6,445 nt of DNA from a bacterium HR36 (lineage in GTDB: Bacteria; Planctomycetota; Planctomycetia; Gemmatales; HRBIN36): positions 1 through 6,445 of the forward strand of contig BEIM01000210.1 in the NCBI GenBank assembly GCA_002898995.1, in the 5' to 3' direction. Made by a program: the position numbers and the translations under genes. Below, in pieces: positions 1 through 5,218 of this stretch; the stretch's first letter is position 1, and the number at the start of each line of letters is the position of its first letter. The notes beneath the pieces are model-generated. The model worked only from the letters and a program-made list of their open reading frames with translations, did no database searches and was not told the DNA's origin.

Positions 1-1
1 C

Positions 2-370
2 AGTGCTGCGGAAATGGTGGCCGGGGCCATTCAGTCCCATGCCCAGGCCGTGCACATTGAAGCCCTGATTGTTGGCCGAACCACCCGTGGTAAGGGCTTG
101 CTCCAGCAAGTTGTGCCTTTGGCCGATGGCTACGCTGGCGCTGCCTACCTGAGTGTCGCACGGTGGCTGACCCCTTCTGGCAGCTCAGTGACATCCCGGG
201 GTATTCAGCCCGATGTGCTGGTGAAGGCGATTACGCCTATACCTTCTGATTCGCCCGCCGATATGACCATGATGCCTATGCTACCGCATGACATGGACCC
301 CGATCCCGAGCGCCTTGCCTGGCAGACTGCCTTGCGTAAGGCCATCGAACTTTTTTGCGAGTCACGCTGA
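2..370 (+). CDS. S41-family C-terminal-processing peptidase, C-terminal part (partial)
   Basis: This is the last 122 codons of an S41 (Tsp/CtpA/CtpB-type) serine protease, cut by the left edge. Members are exported proteases that trim or degrade periplasmic or membrane-associated proteins with a Ser/Lys dyad. The first visible residues, SAAE, match the family's SASASE segment, so the Ser at codon 2-4 is probably the nucleophile. The motif TTRGKGLLQ (visible residues 27-35) carries the catalytic Lys (K31) and the Gln four residues later (Q35), as in Bacillus CtpB. The stretch LTPSGSSVTSRGIQPDV that follows matches the usual end of the peptidase core. Ser to Lys is 30 residues here against 25 in E. 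coli Tsp and CtpB as I recall them, a five-residue insertion around HIEAL (18-22). The PDZ domain and any signal peptide would lie upstream. The next gene starts after one intervening codon, so the two are probably co-transcribed. Family call is firm; substrate unknown. Confidence 0.88.
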   Translation, partial: SAAEMVAGAIQSHAQAVHIEALIVGRTTRGKGLLQQVVPLADGYAGAAYLSVARWLTPSGSSVTSRGIQPDVLVKAITPIPSDSPADMTMMPMLPHDMDPDPERLAWQTALRKAIELFCESR

Positions 371-373
371 AGA

Positions 374-1345
374 ATGCTCCGCATTGTTTCGCTGTTGGCG
401 AGTGCCACTGAAACGGTTTACGCCCTGGACATGGGCCAGTTCCTCGTAGGTCGCTCCCACGAATGCGACTATCCGCCAGAAGTTCAGCACCTGCCTGTGC
501 TTACCAAGCCTCGTATCGAGGTTGATCGCTCGAGCCGCGAGATTGACGAACAGGTACGCACGCTGTGGCACCGCGGGGAGCCGGTGTACTGGATTGATGA
601 AGAACTGTTGCGGCAGCTACGGCCAACGGTGATCCTGACGCAAGACCATTGCGAGGTCTGCGCAGTAAGCCTGGCCGATGTGGAACGCGCCCTGGCTTCT
701 TGGCGTTCTGCAGCTTCGTGCGAGCCCGCAACACTGCTGGGCCAGTCGCCCCCGTGGCGCGATCCGCCTCGCATCGTGGCACTTAAACCTCACTCGTTGT
801 TGGACGTGTGGAAGGGGATTGAGGCGATCGGCGAGGCTTTAGGAGTGGCGCACCGTGCGCAGCGCCTGGTGGCGGACCTGCACAACCGCCTCGTGCAGCT
901 TTCTCAGCATGTCCCGCAGCGCCGACCCGCACCCACCGTTTTATGCCTGGAGTGGCTCGATCCCGTGATGAGCGCGGGCAACTGGATGCCGGAACTGGTG
1001 AGCTGGGCTGGGGGCATCCCCGTGCTTGACTATCCCGGCCAACCCTCGCGTTATTTGTCCTGGAACGACGTGCTCGTCGCCAATCCGCAGGTAATTGTCA
1101 TCACCTGCTGCGGTTGGGAGGTGTCCCGCAGCCGCGCTGAACTCGGTTGCCTGGAGCGATTACCCGGCTGGTGGGATTTGCAAGCGGTGCGTTCTCGTCG
1201 GGTGTACGTTGCAGACGGCAATCATTACTTCAACCGTCCCGGCCCGCGTTTGGTCGAGTCGGCATATATCCTGGCTGAAATGCTCCATCCCGAGGAACTC
1301 GAGCCAGCTCACTGCGCCACAGCATGGCAACCCGCCTACCTATGA
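374..1345 (+). CDS. cobalamin-binding / BtuF-type ABC substrate-binding protein, no signal peptide
   Basis: The 323-residue product resembles the COG0614 periplasmic-binding fold in the subgroup usually annotated 'cobalamin-binding protein'. BtuF itself delivers vitamin B12 to BtuCD. Visible landmarks are RIVSLLASATE (3-13), the usual start of the first Rossmann-like lobe; SHECDYPPEV (28-37); TQDHCEVCAVS (89-99); LEWLDPVMSAGNWMPELV (192-209), start of the second lobe; CCGW (245-248); and NHYFNRPGPRLVES (283-296). The fold begins at residue 3, so the protein has no signal peptide or lipobox and, if the start is right, stays in the cytoplasm. That is odd for a transporter component but, from memory, normal for this subgroup. 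The start at 374 is forced by an in-frame stop at 368-370; no good Shine-Dalgarno sequence precedes it, so it probably relies on translational coupling to the peptidase. No BtuC or BtuD partner is visible. A role in corrinoid binding or salvage is inferred from family only. Confidence 0.82.
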   Translation: MLRIVSLLASATETVYALDMGQFLVGRSHECDYPPEVQHLPVLTKPRIEVDRSSREIDEQVRTLWHRGEPVYWIDEELLRQLRPTVILTQDHCEVCAVSLADVERALASWRSAASCEPATLLGQSPPWRDPPRIVALKPHSLLDVWKGIEAIGEALGVAHRAQRLVADLHNRLVQLSQHVPQRRPAPTVLCLEWLDPVMSAGNWMPELVSWAGGIPVLDYPGQPSRYLSWNDVLVANPQVIVITCCGWEVSRSRAELGCLERLPGWWDLQAVRSRRVYVADGNHYFNRPGPRLVESAYILAEMLHPEELEPAHCATAWQPAYL

Positions 1346-1480
1346 GGTGCCATCCCATCTCGGGCCAGCGCTATTCCCTCGCACAGCAATGTAATGGTAT
1401 CGGCCGACCCTATGCCGTTCGAGCGGCCTGCGATTACCTGAACGACCTCTTGCATCCTAAATACGTGGTGGCGTTTTGCT

Positions 1481-1498
1481 GCGGCGTCCCTACGCCGC
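1481..1498. terminator. 7-bp perfect hairpin with 4-base loop, possible convergent terminator
   Basis: GCGGCGT (1481-1487) pairs perfectly with ACGCCGC (1492-1498) around a CCCT loop. It lies 136 bases past the stop of the plus-strand gene and about 215 bases past the stop of the minus-strand gene. Neither strand has a proper T-run just after the stem, so a textbook intrinsic terminator is not supported. It may be a transcript-end stabiliser or a chance GC-rich palindrome. Confidence 0.35.
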
Positions 1499-1548
1499 GC
1501 CTCGACAACGCTTCAACTTCCCCAGATTCTTCCGCGTATCTCTGCTCC

Positions 1549-1567
1549 CGGTGGGATTTTTCCACCG
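1549..1567. repeat. 6-bp perfect hairpin with T-rich 7-base loop
   Basis: CGGTGG (1549-1554) and CCACCG (1562-1567) form a perfect stem around the loop GATTTTT. On the plus strand the stem is followed by A-rich, not T-rich, sequence. Read on the minus strand, a T-rich stretch precedes the stem instead of following it, so the geometry does not fit an intrinsic terminator in either direction. Recorded as a structured element in the convergent gap. Confidence 0.3.
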
Positions 1568-1713
1568 CGTAAAGGCAAAGAAAAAGTAGGGGCCATTCCG
1601 CCTTGCGCCAGAATGAGGAAATCGCGCAAGTCCAGCAGGGATTTGCGTCGTAGTGAGCGCGGGCGTCTCGAGATTGCCGATGGTTGGTGCGCTGTTGCTG
1701 GCTTTGCGGAACT

Positions 1714-2085
1714 TTACCTGATGGTGATGCTGGGCAGGCTATCGTGCAAAATGACGGCTTCGGGAGCGACAATAGTGGCTCCTGTCTTGGCGGCGAACGG
1801 AAGCAGCTGAGCGAGCCGATCTAGAATACTCGGCTGGCGCGGCCGAAAGGCAGTAGGCTGGACCGCAGTAAGCGGCACGACGCTCCGACTAGCGACATCC
1901 ACGGGTACGAATACGGGCCCTGCGCTGGGAGTAACGCTACCTAGGCGGGGTGCCGCCCCGATAGTGGGCACTACCGTTCCCTGCCCTGACACGTTCAAAC
2001 GCGGCGCATTGCCCACGGTAATGGCATTTTGCGCCCAGGTGGCGCCTGCGCTGGCCAGCATCAGACCCAAGATCATTCCTCGCAT
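1714..2085 (-). CDS. small predicted secreted protein, function unknown
   Basis: This 123-residue product opens with a probable Sec signal peptide: a short basic start (MRG), a hydrophobic core, and ATWA before QN, which suggests cleavage after residue 18. There is no lipobox Cys, and the mature part has no Cys at all. The mature protein is rich in Pro, Val, Ala and Thr and contains two similar segments, GNAPRLNVSG (26-35) and GAAPRLGSVT (43-52). A possible amphipathic helix, ILDRLAQLLPFAAK, spans 87-100. I recognise no family. The frame stays open for 21 further codons upstream, but the ATG at 2083-2085 is preferred because the signal peptide starts there and a G-run lies a few bases ahead of it; an ATG three codons further in is also possible. 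The gene is divergent from pstB, so it may share phosphate-responsive control, but that is inference. A gene is likely; its function is unknown. Confidence 0.68.
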   Translation of the reverse strand: MRGMILGLMLASAGATWAQNAITVGNAPRLNVSGQGTVVPTIGAAPRLGSVTPSAGPVFVPVDVASRSVVPLTAVQPTAFRPRQPSILDRLAQLLPFAAKTGATIVAPEAVILHDSLPSITIR

Positions 2086-2091
2086 CTGCTG

Positions 2092-2100
2092 TCCCCCCCC
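2092..2100 (-). promoter_or_regulatory. G-run ribosome binding site of the small secreted protein
   Basis: Read on the minus strand, eight consecutive G (complement of 2093-2100) followed by ACAGCAG precede the ATG at 2085. The run ends seven bases before the start codon, the correct place for a Shine-Dalgarno sequence. It supports this start over the longer frame. A homopolymer of this length is unusual at this site and could slip during replication, changing the spacing to the start codon. Confidence 0.45.
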
Positions 2101-2143
2101 GTGAATAGTCCCCGAGCCGTCAAGCACTTCATCGCTCGCAAAC

Positions 2144-2171
2144 GCCATAGCACCAGCCTCGGCTATGTCAA
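2144..2171 (-). promoter_or_regulatory. candidate sigma-70-type promoter for the secreted-protein gene
   Basis: On the minus strand a perfect TTGACA (complement of 2166-2171) is followed, after 16 bases, by TATGGC (complement of 2144-2149), a weak -10 match. The predicted start of transcription would lie about 50 bases before the ATG at 2085. The -35 is convincing by itself; the -10 matches only three of six positions. Confidence 0.35.
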
Positions 2172-2196
2172 GCCCGAATCAGCGGCCGTCTCGTGT

Positions 2197-2252
2197 TATA
2201 CACACAATCTACATGGAATCTTCACATTGGCCGTCCCTGCTTCCGCTATACT
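2197..2252 (+). promoter_or_regulatory. candidate Pho box and -10 element ahead of pstB
   Basis: Three direct repeats resembling the PhoP/PhoB half-site TT(A/T/C)ACA occur in a row: TATACA (2197-2202), TCTACA (2208-2213) and TTCACA (2221-2226). The gaps between them are 5 and 7 bases, within the N5 plus or minus 2 spacing known for Bacillus PhoP boxes. Only the third matches fully; the other two differ at the second base. A TATACT -10 box follows at 2247-2252, placing the last repeat over the -35 region. No good TTGACA -35 is present, as expected for an activator-dependent promoter. The regulator encoded at 4072-4812 would be the natural binder. The match is by eye only. Confidence 0.45.
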
Positions 2253-2348
2253 GACGACGACTGGAGACAGTGCCAGGTGCCCGGCCAGAATGAGAAGCGA
2301 AGCCAGGCGACTATTGGCTTGGAGATTTGCGCAGGTGATGGCGAGACC

Positions 2349-3185
2349 ATGGCAGAAAAACCAACGCTGACGATTTCGCTGTCTGCTGCCTTGAATCAGC
2401 GACCAGTAGCGCCGAGTAGTGAGATAGCGGTGCGGCCCAAAATCAGCGTGCGCCAGGTCAATTTCTGGTACGGCACCAACCAGGCTCTTTTCGACATCAA
2501 CATGGACATTCCAGAACACCGTGTAACGGCCTTGATTGGGCCATCGGGTTGTGGTAAGTCCACATTCTTGCGCGTGCTCAATCGCATGAACGAACTAATC
2601 GAAAACACGCGGTTCAGCGGTCAGGTGTTGCTGGATGGCCAAGATATATACCATCGCAGCACGGATGTGGTGACCCTGCGTCGCCGCGTGGGTATGGTTT
2701 TTCAAAAGTCCAATCCGTTTCCCAAGAGCATCTTCGAAAACGTCGCCTACGGGCCAAGAATTGCGGGGATTCGCAACCGCCGCGTGCTGGCGGAAATTGT
2801 CGAGCATTGTTTGAAACGGGCAGCGTTATGGGACGAAGTCAAAGATCGGCTGCACCAATCGGCAATGATGCTTTCGGGGGGCCAACAGCAGCGCTTATGT
2901 ATCGCCCGCGCCCTGGCCACTGAGCCGGAAGTACTGCTGATGGACGAGCCAGCTTCCGCCCTCGACCCAGCAGCCACCGCCAAGATTGAAGATCTCATCT
3001 TCGAACTCAAGGCAAATTATACCATCGTCATTGTGACCCACAACATGCAACAGGCAGCGCGGATTTCGGATGTCACGGCCTTTTTCTACCAGGGCCGGCT
3101 GGTGGAGATAGGAGCGACTTCGAAAATTTTCACTCGGCCTGAGAAACAGGCTACGGAAGATTACATTACGGGACGTTTCGGCTAG
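2349..3185 (+). CDS. pstB: phosphate ABC transporter ATP-binding protein PstB
   Basis: PstB hydrolyses ATP on the cytoplasmic face of the PstSCAB high-affinity phosphate importer. In this 278-residue product I see Walker A GPSGCGKST (64-72), the PstB-type Q-loop region FQKSNPFPKSIFENVAYGPR (118-137, Q119), signature LSGGQQQR (175-182), Walker B VLLMDEP (195-201), D-loop SALD (203-206) and H-loop His231 in THNM. NPFPKSIFENVAYG and the C-terminal EDYITGRFG are characteristic of PstB rather than other ABC ATPases. About 30 residues precede the domain, slightly longer than in E. coli PstB. I chose ATG 2349 because the longer frame (to 2193) would run through the putative promoter; AGGTGA at 2333-2338 is a spaced-out ribosome binding site. 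No pstS, pstC or pstA lies alongside; phoU follows after 135 bases. Expected induction is by phosphate starvation through the upstream Pho-box candidate. Confidence 0.95.
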   Translation: MAEKPTLTISLSAALNQRPVAPSSEIAVRPKISVRQVNFWYGTNQALFDINMDIPEHRVTALIGPSGCGKSTFLRVLNRMNELIENTRFSGQVLLDGQDIYHRSTDVVTLRRRVGMVFQKSNPFPKSIFENVAYGPRIAGIRNRRVLAEIVEHCLKRAALWDEVKDRLHQSAMMLSGGQQQRLCIARALATEPEVLLMDEPASALDPAATAKIEDLIFELKANYTIVIVTHNMQQAARISDVTAFFYQGRLVEIGATSKIFTRPEKQATEDYITGRFG

Positions 3186-3310
3186 CTACAGCAGCAGGGG
3201 CAAGGGCTAAGGATTCGCCCGCTCTCCCGCGTTGGCTTGGCGGATAAAGTAACTAAAGATACCTTCTGACTTGAAAAACCCAGCGCGTCTGGCAAGGTGG
3301 ATGGAGAACG

Positions 3311-3317
3311 AAGGAGG
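3311..3317 (+). promoter_or_regulatory. strong Shine-Dalgarno sequence that sets the phoU start
   Basis: AAGGAGG is a near-perfect anti-16S match, three bases before ATG 3321. It argues for initiation there rather than at the upstream GTG 3297 or the internal ATG 3372, although the spacing is on the short side. Confidence 0.6.
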
Positions 3318-3320
3318 ATT

Positions 3321-4061
3321 ATGAGCGCAGGCAGCAAGGCCAAGGCGCCCACGCACAGCAGGGCCCGCAACATGATTCATTTCCACCGTGATTTGGAAAA
3401 CCTGGAGAAACGCGTTTGGATGCTCGCCAGCCGCGTCTTGCAGACTGTTGACCAAGCCATCCAAGCACTGTGCGAGCGGCAGATCGAGTTAGCGCTGGCG
3501 CTGCTGGAGCCTGATGTGGACACGCAAATTGACCAAGAGGAGGTTGAGGTCGAGAATGAATGCTTGAAAATCCTGGCGCTGTACCAACCGGTGGCGACGG
3601 ATTTACGCCGGGTGGCCGGCATTCTCAAGATCAACACCGACCTGGAACGCATGGGAGATCTCTCCATCAACATTGCCGAGCGGGCGGTCGCTTTTTTGCG
3701 GGGCCGGGTCATACTCCCAACACCGCCCCAATTGCGGGAGATGACCGACCTGGCGAAAGTTATGGTGCATCGCAGTCTGGAGGCGTTTCGCCGCAACGAC
3801 TCGCAATTGGCCCGCGAAATCTGCTTGATGGACGAGCGTGTGGATCGGATCAACTGCCAGATCATCGAACACCTCATCGGTGTAATGAAGCAGTCGCCTG
3901 ATAACATCGAGCCGGGGCTGAACCTGTTTTCGACCTCCAGGCACCTGGAGCGCATTGCCGACCATGCTACCAACATAGCGGAGGACGTCGTTTACATGGT
4001 GGAAGGAGAGATCATTCGCCATCATCCCGAGGCATTAGTGCGTGAAACTACCAGGCACTGA
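3321..4061 (+). CDS. phoU: phosphate transport system accessory protein PhoU
   Basis: PhoU is a cytoplasmic helical-bundle protein that restrains phosphate uptake and, with the Pst importer and the sensor kinase, keeps the Pho regulon off when phosphate is plentiful. The 246-residue product has the two expected three-helix repeats. The first carries INTDLERMGDLSINIAERA (104-122) and the second STSRHLERIADHATNIAEDV (204-223); their E/D-x3-D clusters (E109/D113, E210/D214) are the family's metal-binding signatures. The canonical start MIHFHRDLENL begins at residue 18, so a 17-residue basic, Ser/Ala-rich extension precedes the core if translation starts at 3321. ATG 3372 would give the usual PhoU length, but the strong ribosome binding site favours 3321. 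The following regulator gene begins 10 bases after the stop, so the two are surely co-transcribed. The 135-base gap from pstB has no clear terminator. Confidence 0.95.
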   Translation: MSAGSKAKAPTHSRARNMIHFHRDLENLEKRVWMLASRVLQTVDQAIQALCERQIELALALLEPDVDTQIDQEEVEVENECLKILALYQPVATDLRRVAGILKINTDLERMGDLSINIAERAVAFLRGRVILPTPPQLREMTDLAKVMVHRSLEAFRRNDSQLAREICLMDERVDRINCQIIEHLIGVMKQSPDNIEPGLNLFSTSRHLERIADHATNIAEDVVYMVEGEIIRHHPEALVRETTRH

Positions 4062-4071
4062 GGCAGAGCGT

Positions 4072-4812
4072 ATGGCCACGCGTGTGTTACTGGTGGAAGA
4101 TGAGCATGCACTGGTGGAAGTGCTGCGCTATAACTTGACCCGTGAAGGTTTCGAAGTGCAGAACTGTGGAGATGGTCGCCAAGCGCTGCGTCTGGCGCAG
4201 CTCAATCCGCCCGACCTGATCATTCTCGACCTGATGCTGCCGGGCATGGATGGTTTGGAAGTGTGCCGCTTGTTACGCGCGGACGCAGCGACCGCCCGCA
4301 TTCCTATCCTGATGCTCACTGCTCGTTCTGAAGAAGCTGATCAGATTGTGGGTTTAGCGGTCGGCGCGGATGACTATGTGACCAAGCCGTTCAGCGTAAA
4401 AGTGCTCATTCAACGCTTGCGTGCCTTGTTGCGGCGTGCAGGTGGCGAGGAGGCACATCAGGTGCTCAGCGCTCACGGAATCCGTCTGGATCGCCGAACG
4501 CACCGGGTCACCGTTAATGGCGAGCCTGTCCACCTGACCCTGACCGAGTTTCGCTTTCTGGAAACGTTCCTGCGTCAACCGGGACGCGCCTTTCGCCGCG
4601 ACGAATTGCTAGAGGCCGCCGGCGGGGACGCGGACCTGGTTCTGGAGCGGACGGTGGACGTCCACATCAAATCCTTACGCCGCAAACTGGGGCCGGCAGG
4701 CGAGGTGATTGAAACGGTACGCGGCGTTGGCTATCGCCTCCGCGAGGCATATGGTTCCCAAGACGTCTCCGCTTCTCCAGCCACGACGCCCCCGAAACCC
4801 GGCAAGACCTGA
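4072..4812 (+). CDS. phoB: OmpR/PhoB-family response regulator, probable PhoB
   Basis: A two-domain transcription factor of 246 residues. The receiver domain (about 3-120) has the acidic pair E9/D10, phospho-acceptor D53 in ILDLMLPGMDG, T83 and K105 in DDYVTKPF, so all switch residues are intact. The winged-helix DNA-binding domain (about 130-225) shows LTLTEFRFLETF, the recognition-helix region RTVDVHIKSLRRKLG and the wing ETVRGVGYRL. A Pro/Ser/Thr-rich tail of some 20 residues follows. The position directly after phoU makes PhoB (activator of phosphate-starvation genes when phosphorylated by PhoR) the best reading, although the sequence alone only gives the OmpR/PhoB subfamily. Start ATG 4072 places VLLVEDE at the normal position; a GTG at 4042 inside phoU is rejected. 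GAGG overlapping the phoU stop is the likely ribosome binding site, suggesting translational coupling. No histidine kinase gene follows. Confidence 0.92.
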   Translation: MATRVLLVEDEHALVEVLRYNLTREGFEVQNCGDGRQALRLAQLNPPDLIILDLMLPGMDGLEVCRLLRADAATARIPILMLTARSEEADQIVGLAVGADDYVTKPFSVKVLIQRLRALLRRAGGEEAHQVLSAHGIRLDRRTHRVTVNGEPVHLTLTEFRFLETFLRQPGRAFRRDELLEAAGGDADLVLERTVDVHIKSLRRKLGPAGEVIETVRGVGYRLREAYGSQDVSASPATTPPKPGKT

Positions 4813-4827
4813 CCGAACCAAGTTCGG
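4813..4827 (+). terminator. stem-loop directly after the regulator stop codon
   Basis: CCGAAC (4813-4818) and GTTCGG (4822-4827) form a perfect 6-bp stem with a CAA loop, starting on the base after the stop codon. An overlapping alternative pairs GACCG (4811-4815) with CGGTC (4829-4833). The sequence after it has no T-run, so intrinsic termination is doubtful. The position still suggests a 3'-end element of the pstB-phoU-phoB transcript. Confidence 0.35.
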
Positions 4828-4942
4828 CCGGTCGGCTTAGCTGTGACGCTGCGCTAGTTTGCTCCCGCTGCGTCTTTCGCACTTGAGAACACTCATAGTG
4901 GTATAAACTTTAGCCCCTGTGTGCCTCGTTGTGGCCCGCGCG

Positions 4943-5218
4943 TTAGCTTTGCCTCGTTGGAATGGGCTGGGCGCTGTTCTTTTTCGGATCGTACTTTTTG
5001 CGTGCCTCTTCTTGATTTTCGCACATCCGTAAGTAGTCAGGATGAATGTCGTACCACGCCCCGTCCTGAAAATCCACGATGCAGCGATTATTCATGTTGA
5101 CTGTTACGACCCGTCCGACGATCCCCTGGAAGCGCCGCAGTTCGGGCCGCGATTCGTCCACCACCACAAATTTATCCGTCCACTCCCGTTTGAGCCTTTC
5201 ATTTAGCTCCCAGTCCAT
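4943..5218 (-). CDS. small conserved-looking hypothetical protein with probable SH3-like barrel
   Basis: The 91-residue product begins MDWELNERLKREWTDKF, a charged helix, followed by a beta-rich core from about 17 to 66 that includes RFQGIVGRVVTV (29-40), RCIVDF (45-50) and AWYDIHPDYL (54-63). Gly-x2-Gly-x-Val, then a Val-Asp-Phe strand and a Trp-Tyr-Asp-Ile strand resemble an SH3-like or KOW-like barrel. The last 25 residues are polar and probably disordered. It has no signal peptide or membrane segment, so it should be cytoplasmic. The start at 5218 is chosen over an ATG 26 codons upstream because GGAGGG (complement of 5223-5228) sits four bases before it and the upstream residues look unstructured. 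I recall similar short proteins starting MDWELN from planctomycetes, unverified. Function unknown; nucleic-acid or protein binding is only a fold-based guess. It is encoded convergently to the phosphate cluster. Confidence 0.75.
   Translation of the reverse strand: MDWELNERLKREWTDKFVVVDESRPELRRFQGIVGRVVTVNMNNRCIVDFQDGAWYDIHPDYLRMCENQEEARKKYDPKKNSAQPIPTRQS

Larger units (their letters stand above)
1346..1713. other. 368-base gene-free interval between convergent genes
   Basis: No convincing gene lies here. The open frames crossing it (plus-strand 1324-1572 and 1613-1810, minus-strand 1434-1772) have unstructured translations, no ribosome binding site, and two of them run into neighbouring genes. 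The interval separates the end of the cobalamin-binding-type gene from the end of the minus-strand secreted gene, so transcription from both sides meets here. It holds two perfect short inverted repeats, at 1481-1498 and 1549-1567, and an A-rich patch on the plus strand at about 1571-1588. I see no tRNA-like cloverleaf and no recognisable insertion-sequence remnant. Confidence 0.6.

Noticed and set aside
484..782. Minus-strand open frames inside the cobalamin-binding-type gene
   Set aside because: Arg/Ser-rich shadows of a well-matched plus-strand gene; no ribosome binding site or motif.
1324..1572. 82-codon plus-strand frame beginning inside the cobalamin-binding-type gene
   Set aside because: Composition looks non-coding, there is no ribosome binding site, and it crosses both hairpins.
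1434..1772. 112-codon minus-strand frame across the convergent gap
   Set aside because: It overlaps the end of the secreted-protein gene in another frame, the translation looks random, and no start signal was seen.
2193..2348. Longer N-terminus for PstB from an ATG at 2193
   Set aside because: The added 52 residues have no PstB similarity and the DNA carries the candidate Pho box and -10 element; ATG 2349 gives a normal PstB.
2291..2370. Short upstream frame (26 codons) overlapping the pstB start
   Set aside because: No ribosome binding site and no recognisable leader-peptide feature; likely chance.
3232..3259. Possible internal promoter before phoU (TTGGCT, 16-base spacer, TAAAGA)
   Set aside because: Matches are too weak at -10 to support a call, though an internal phoU promoter in the 135-base gap is possible.
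3377..3976. 199-codon open frame on the minus strand inside phoU
   Set aside because: Ser/Arg-rich translation typical of an antisense shadow; phoU on the plus strand is unambiguous.
4883..4907. Promoter-like TTGAGA plus TATAAA on the plus strand
   Set aside because: Spacer is only 13 bases and it would transcribe antisense into the small hypothetical gene; probably chance.
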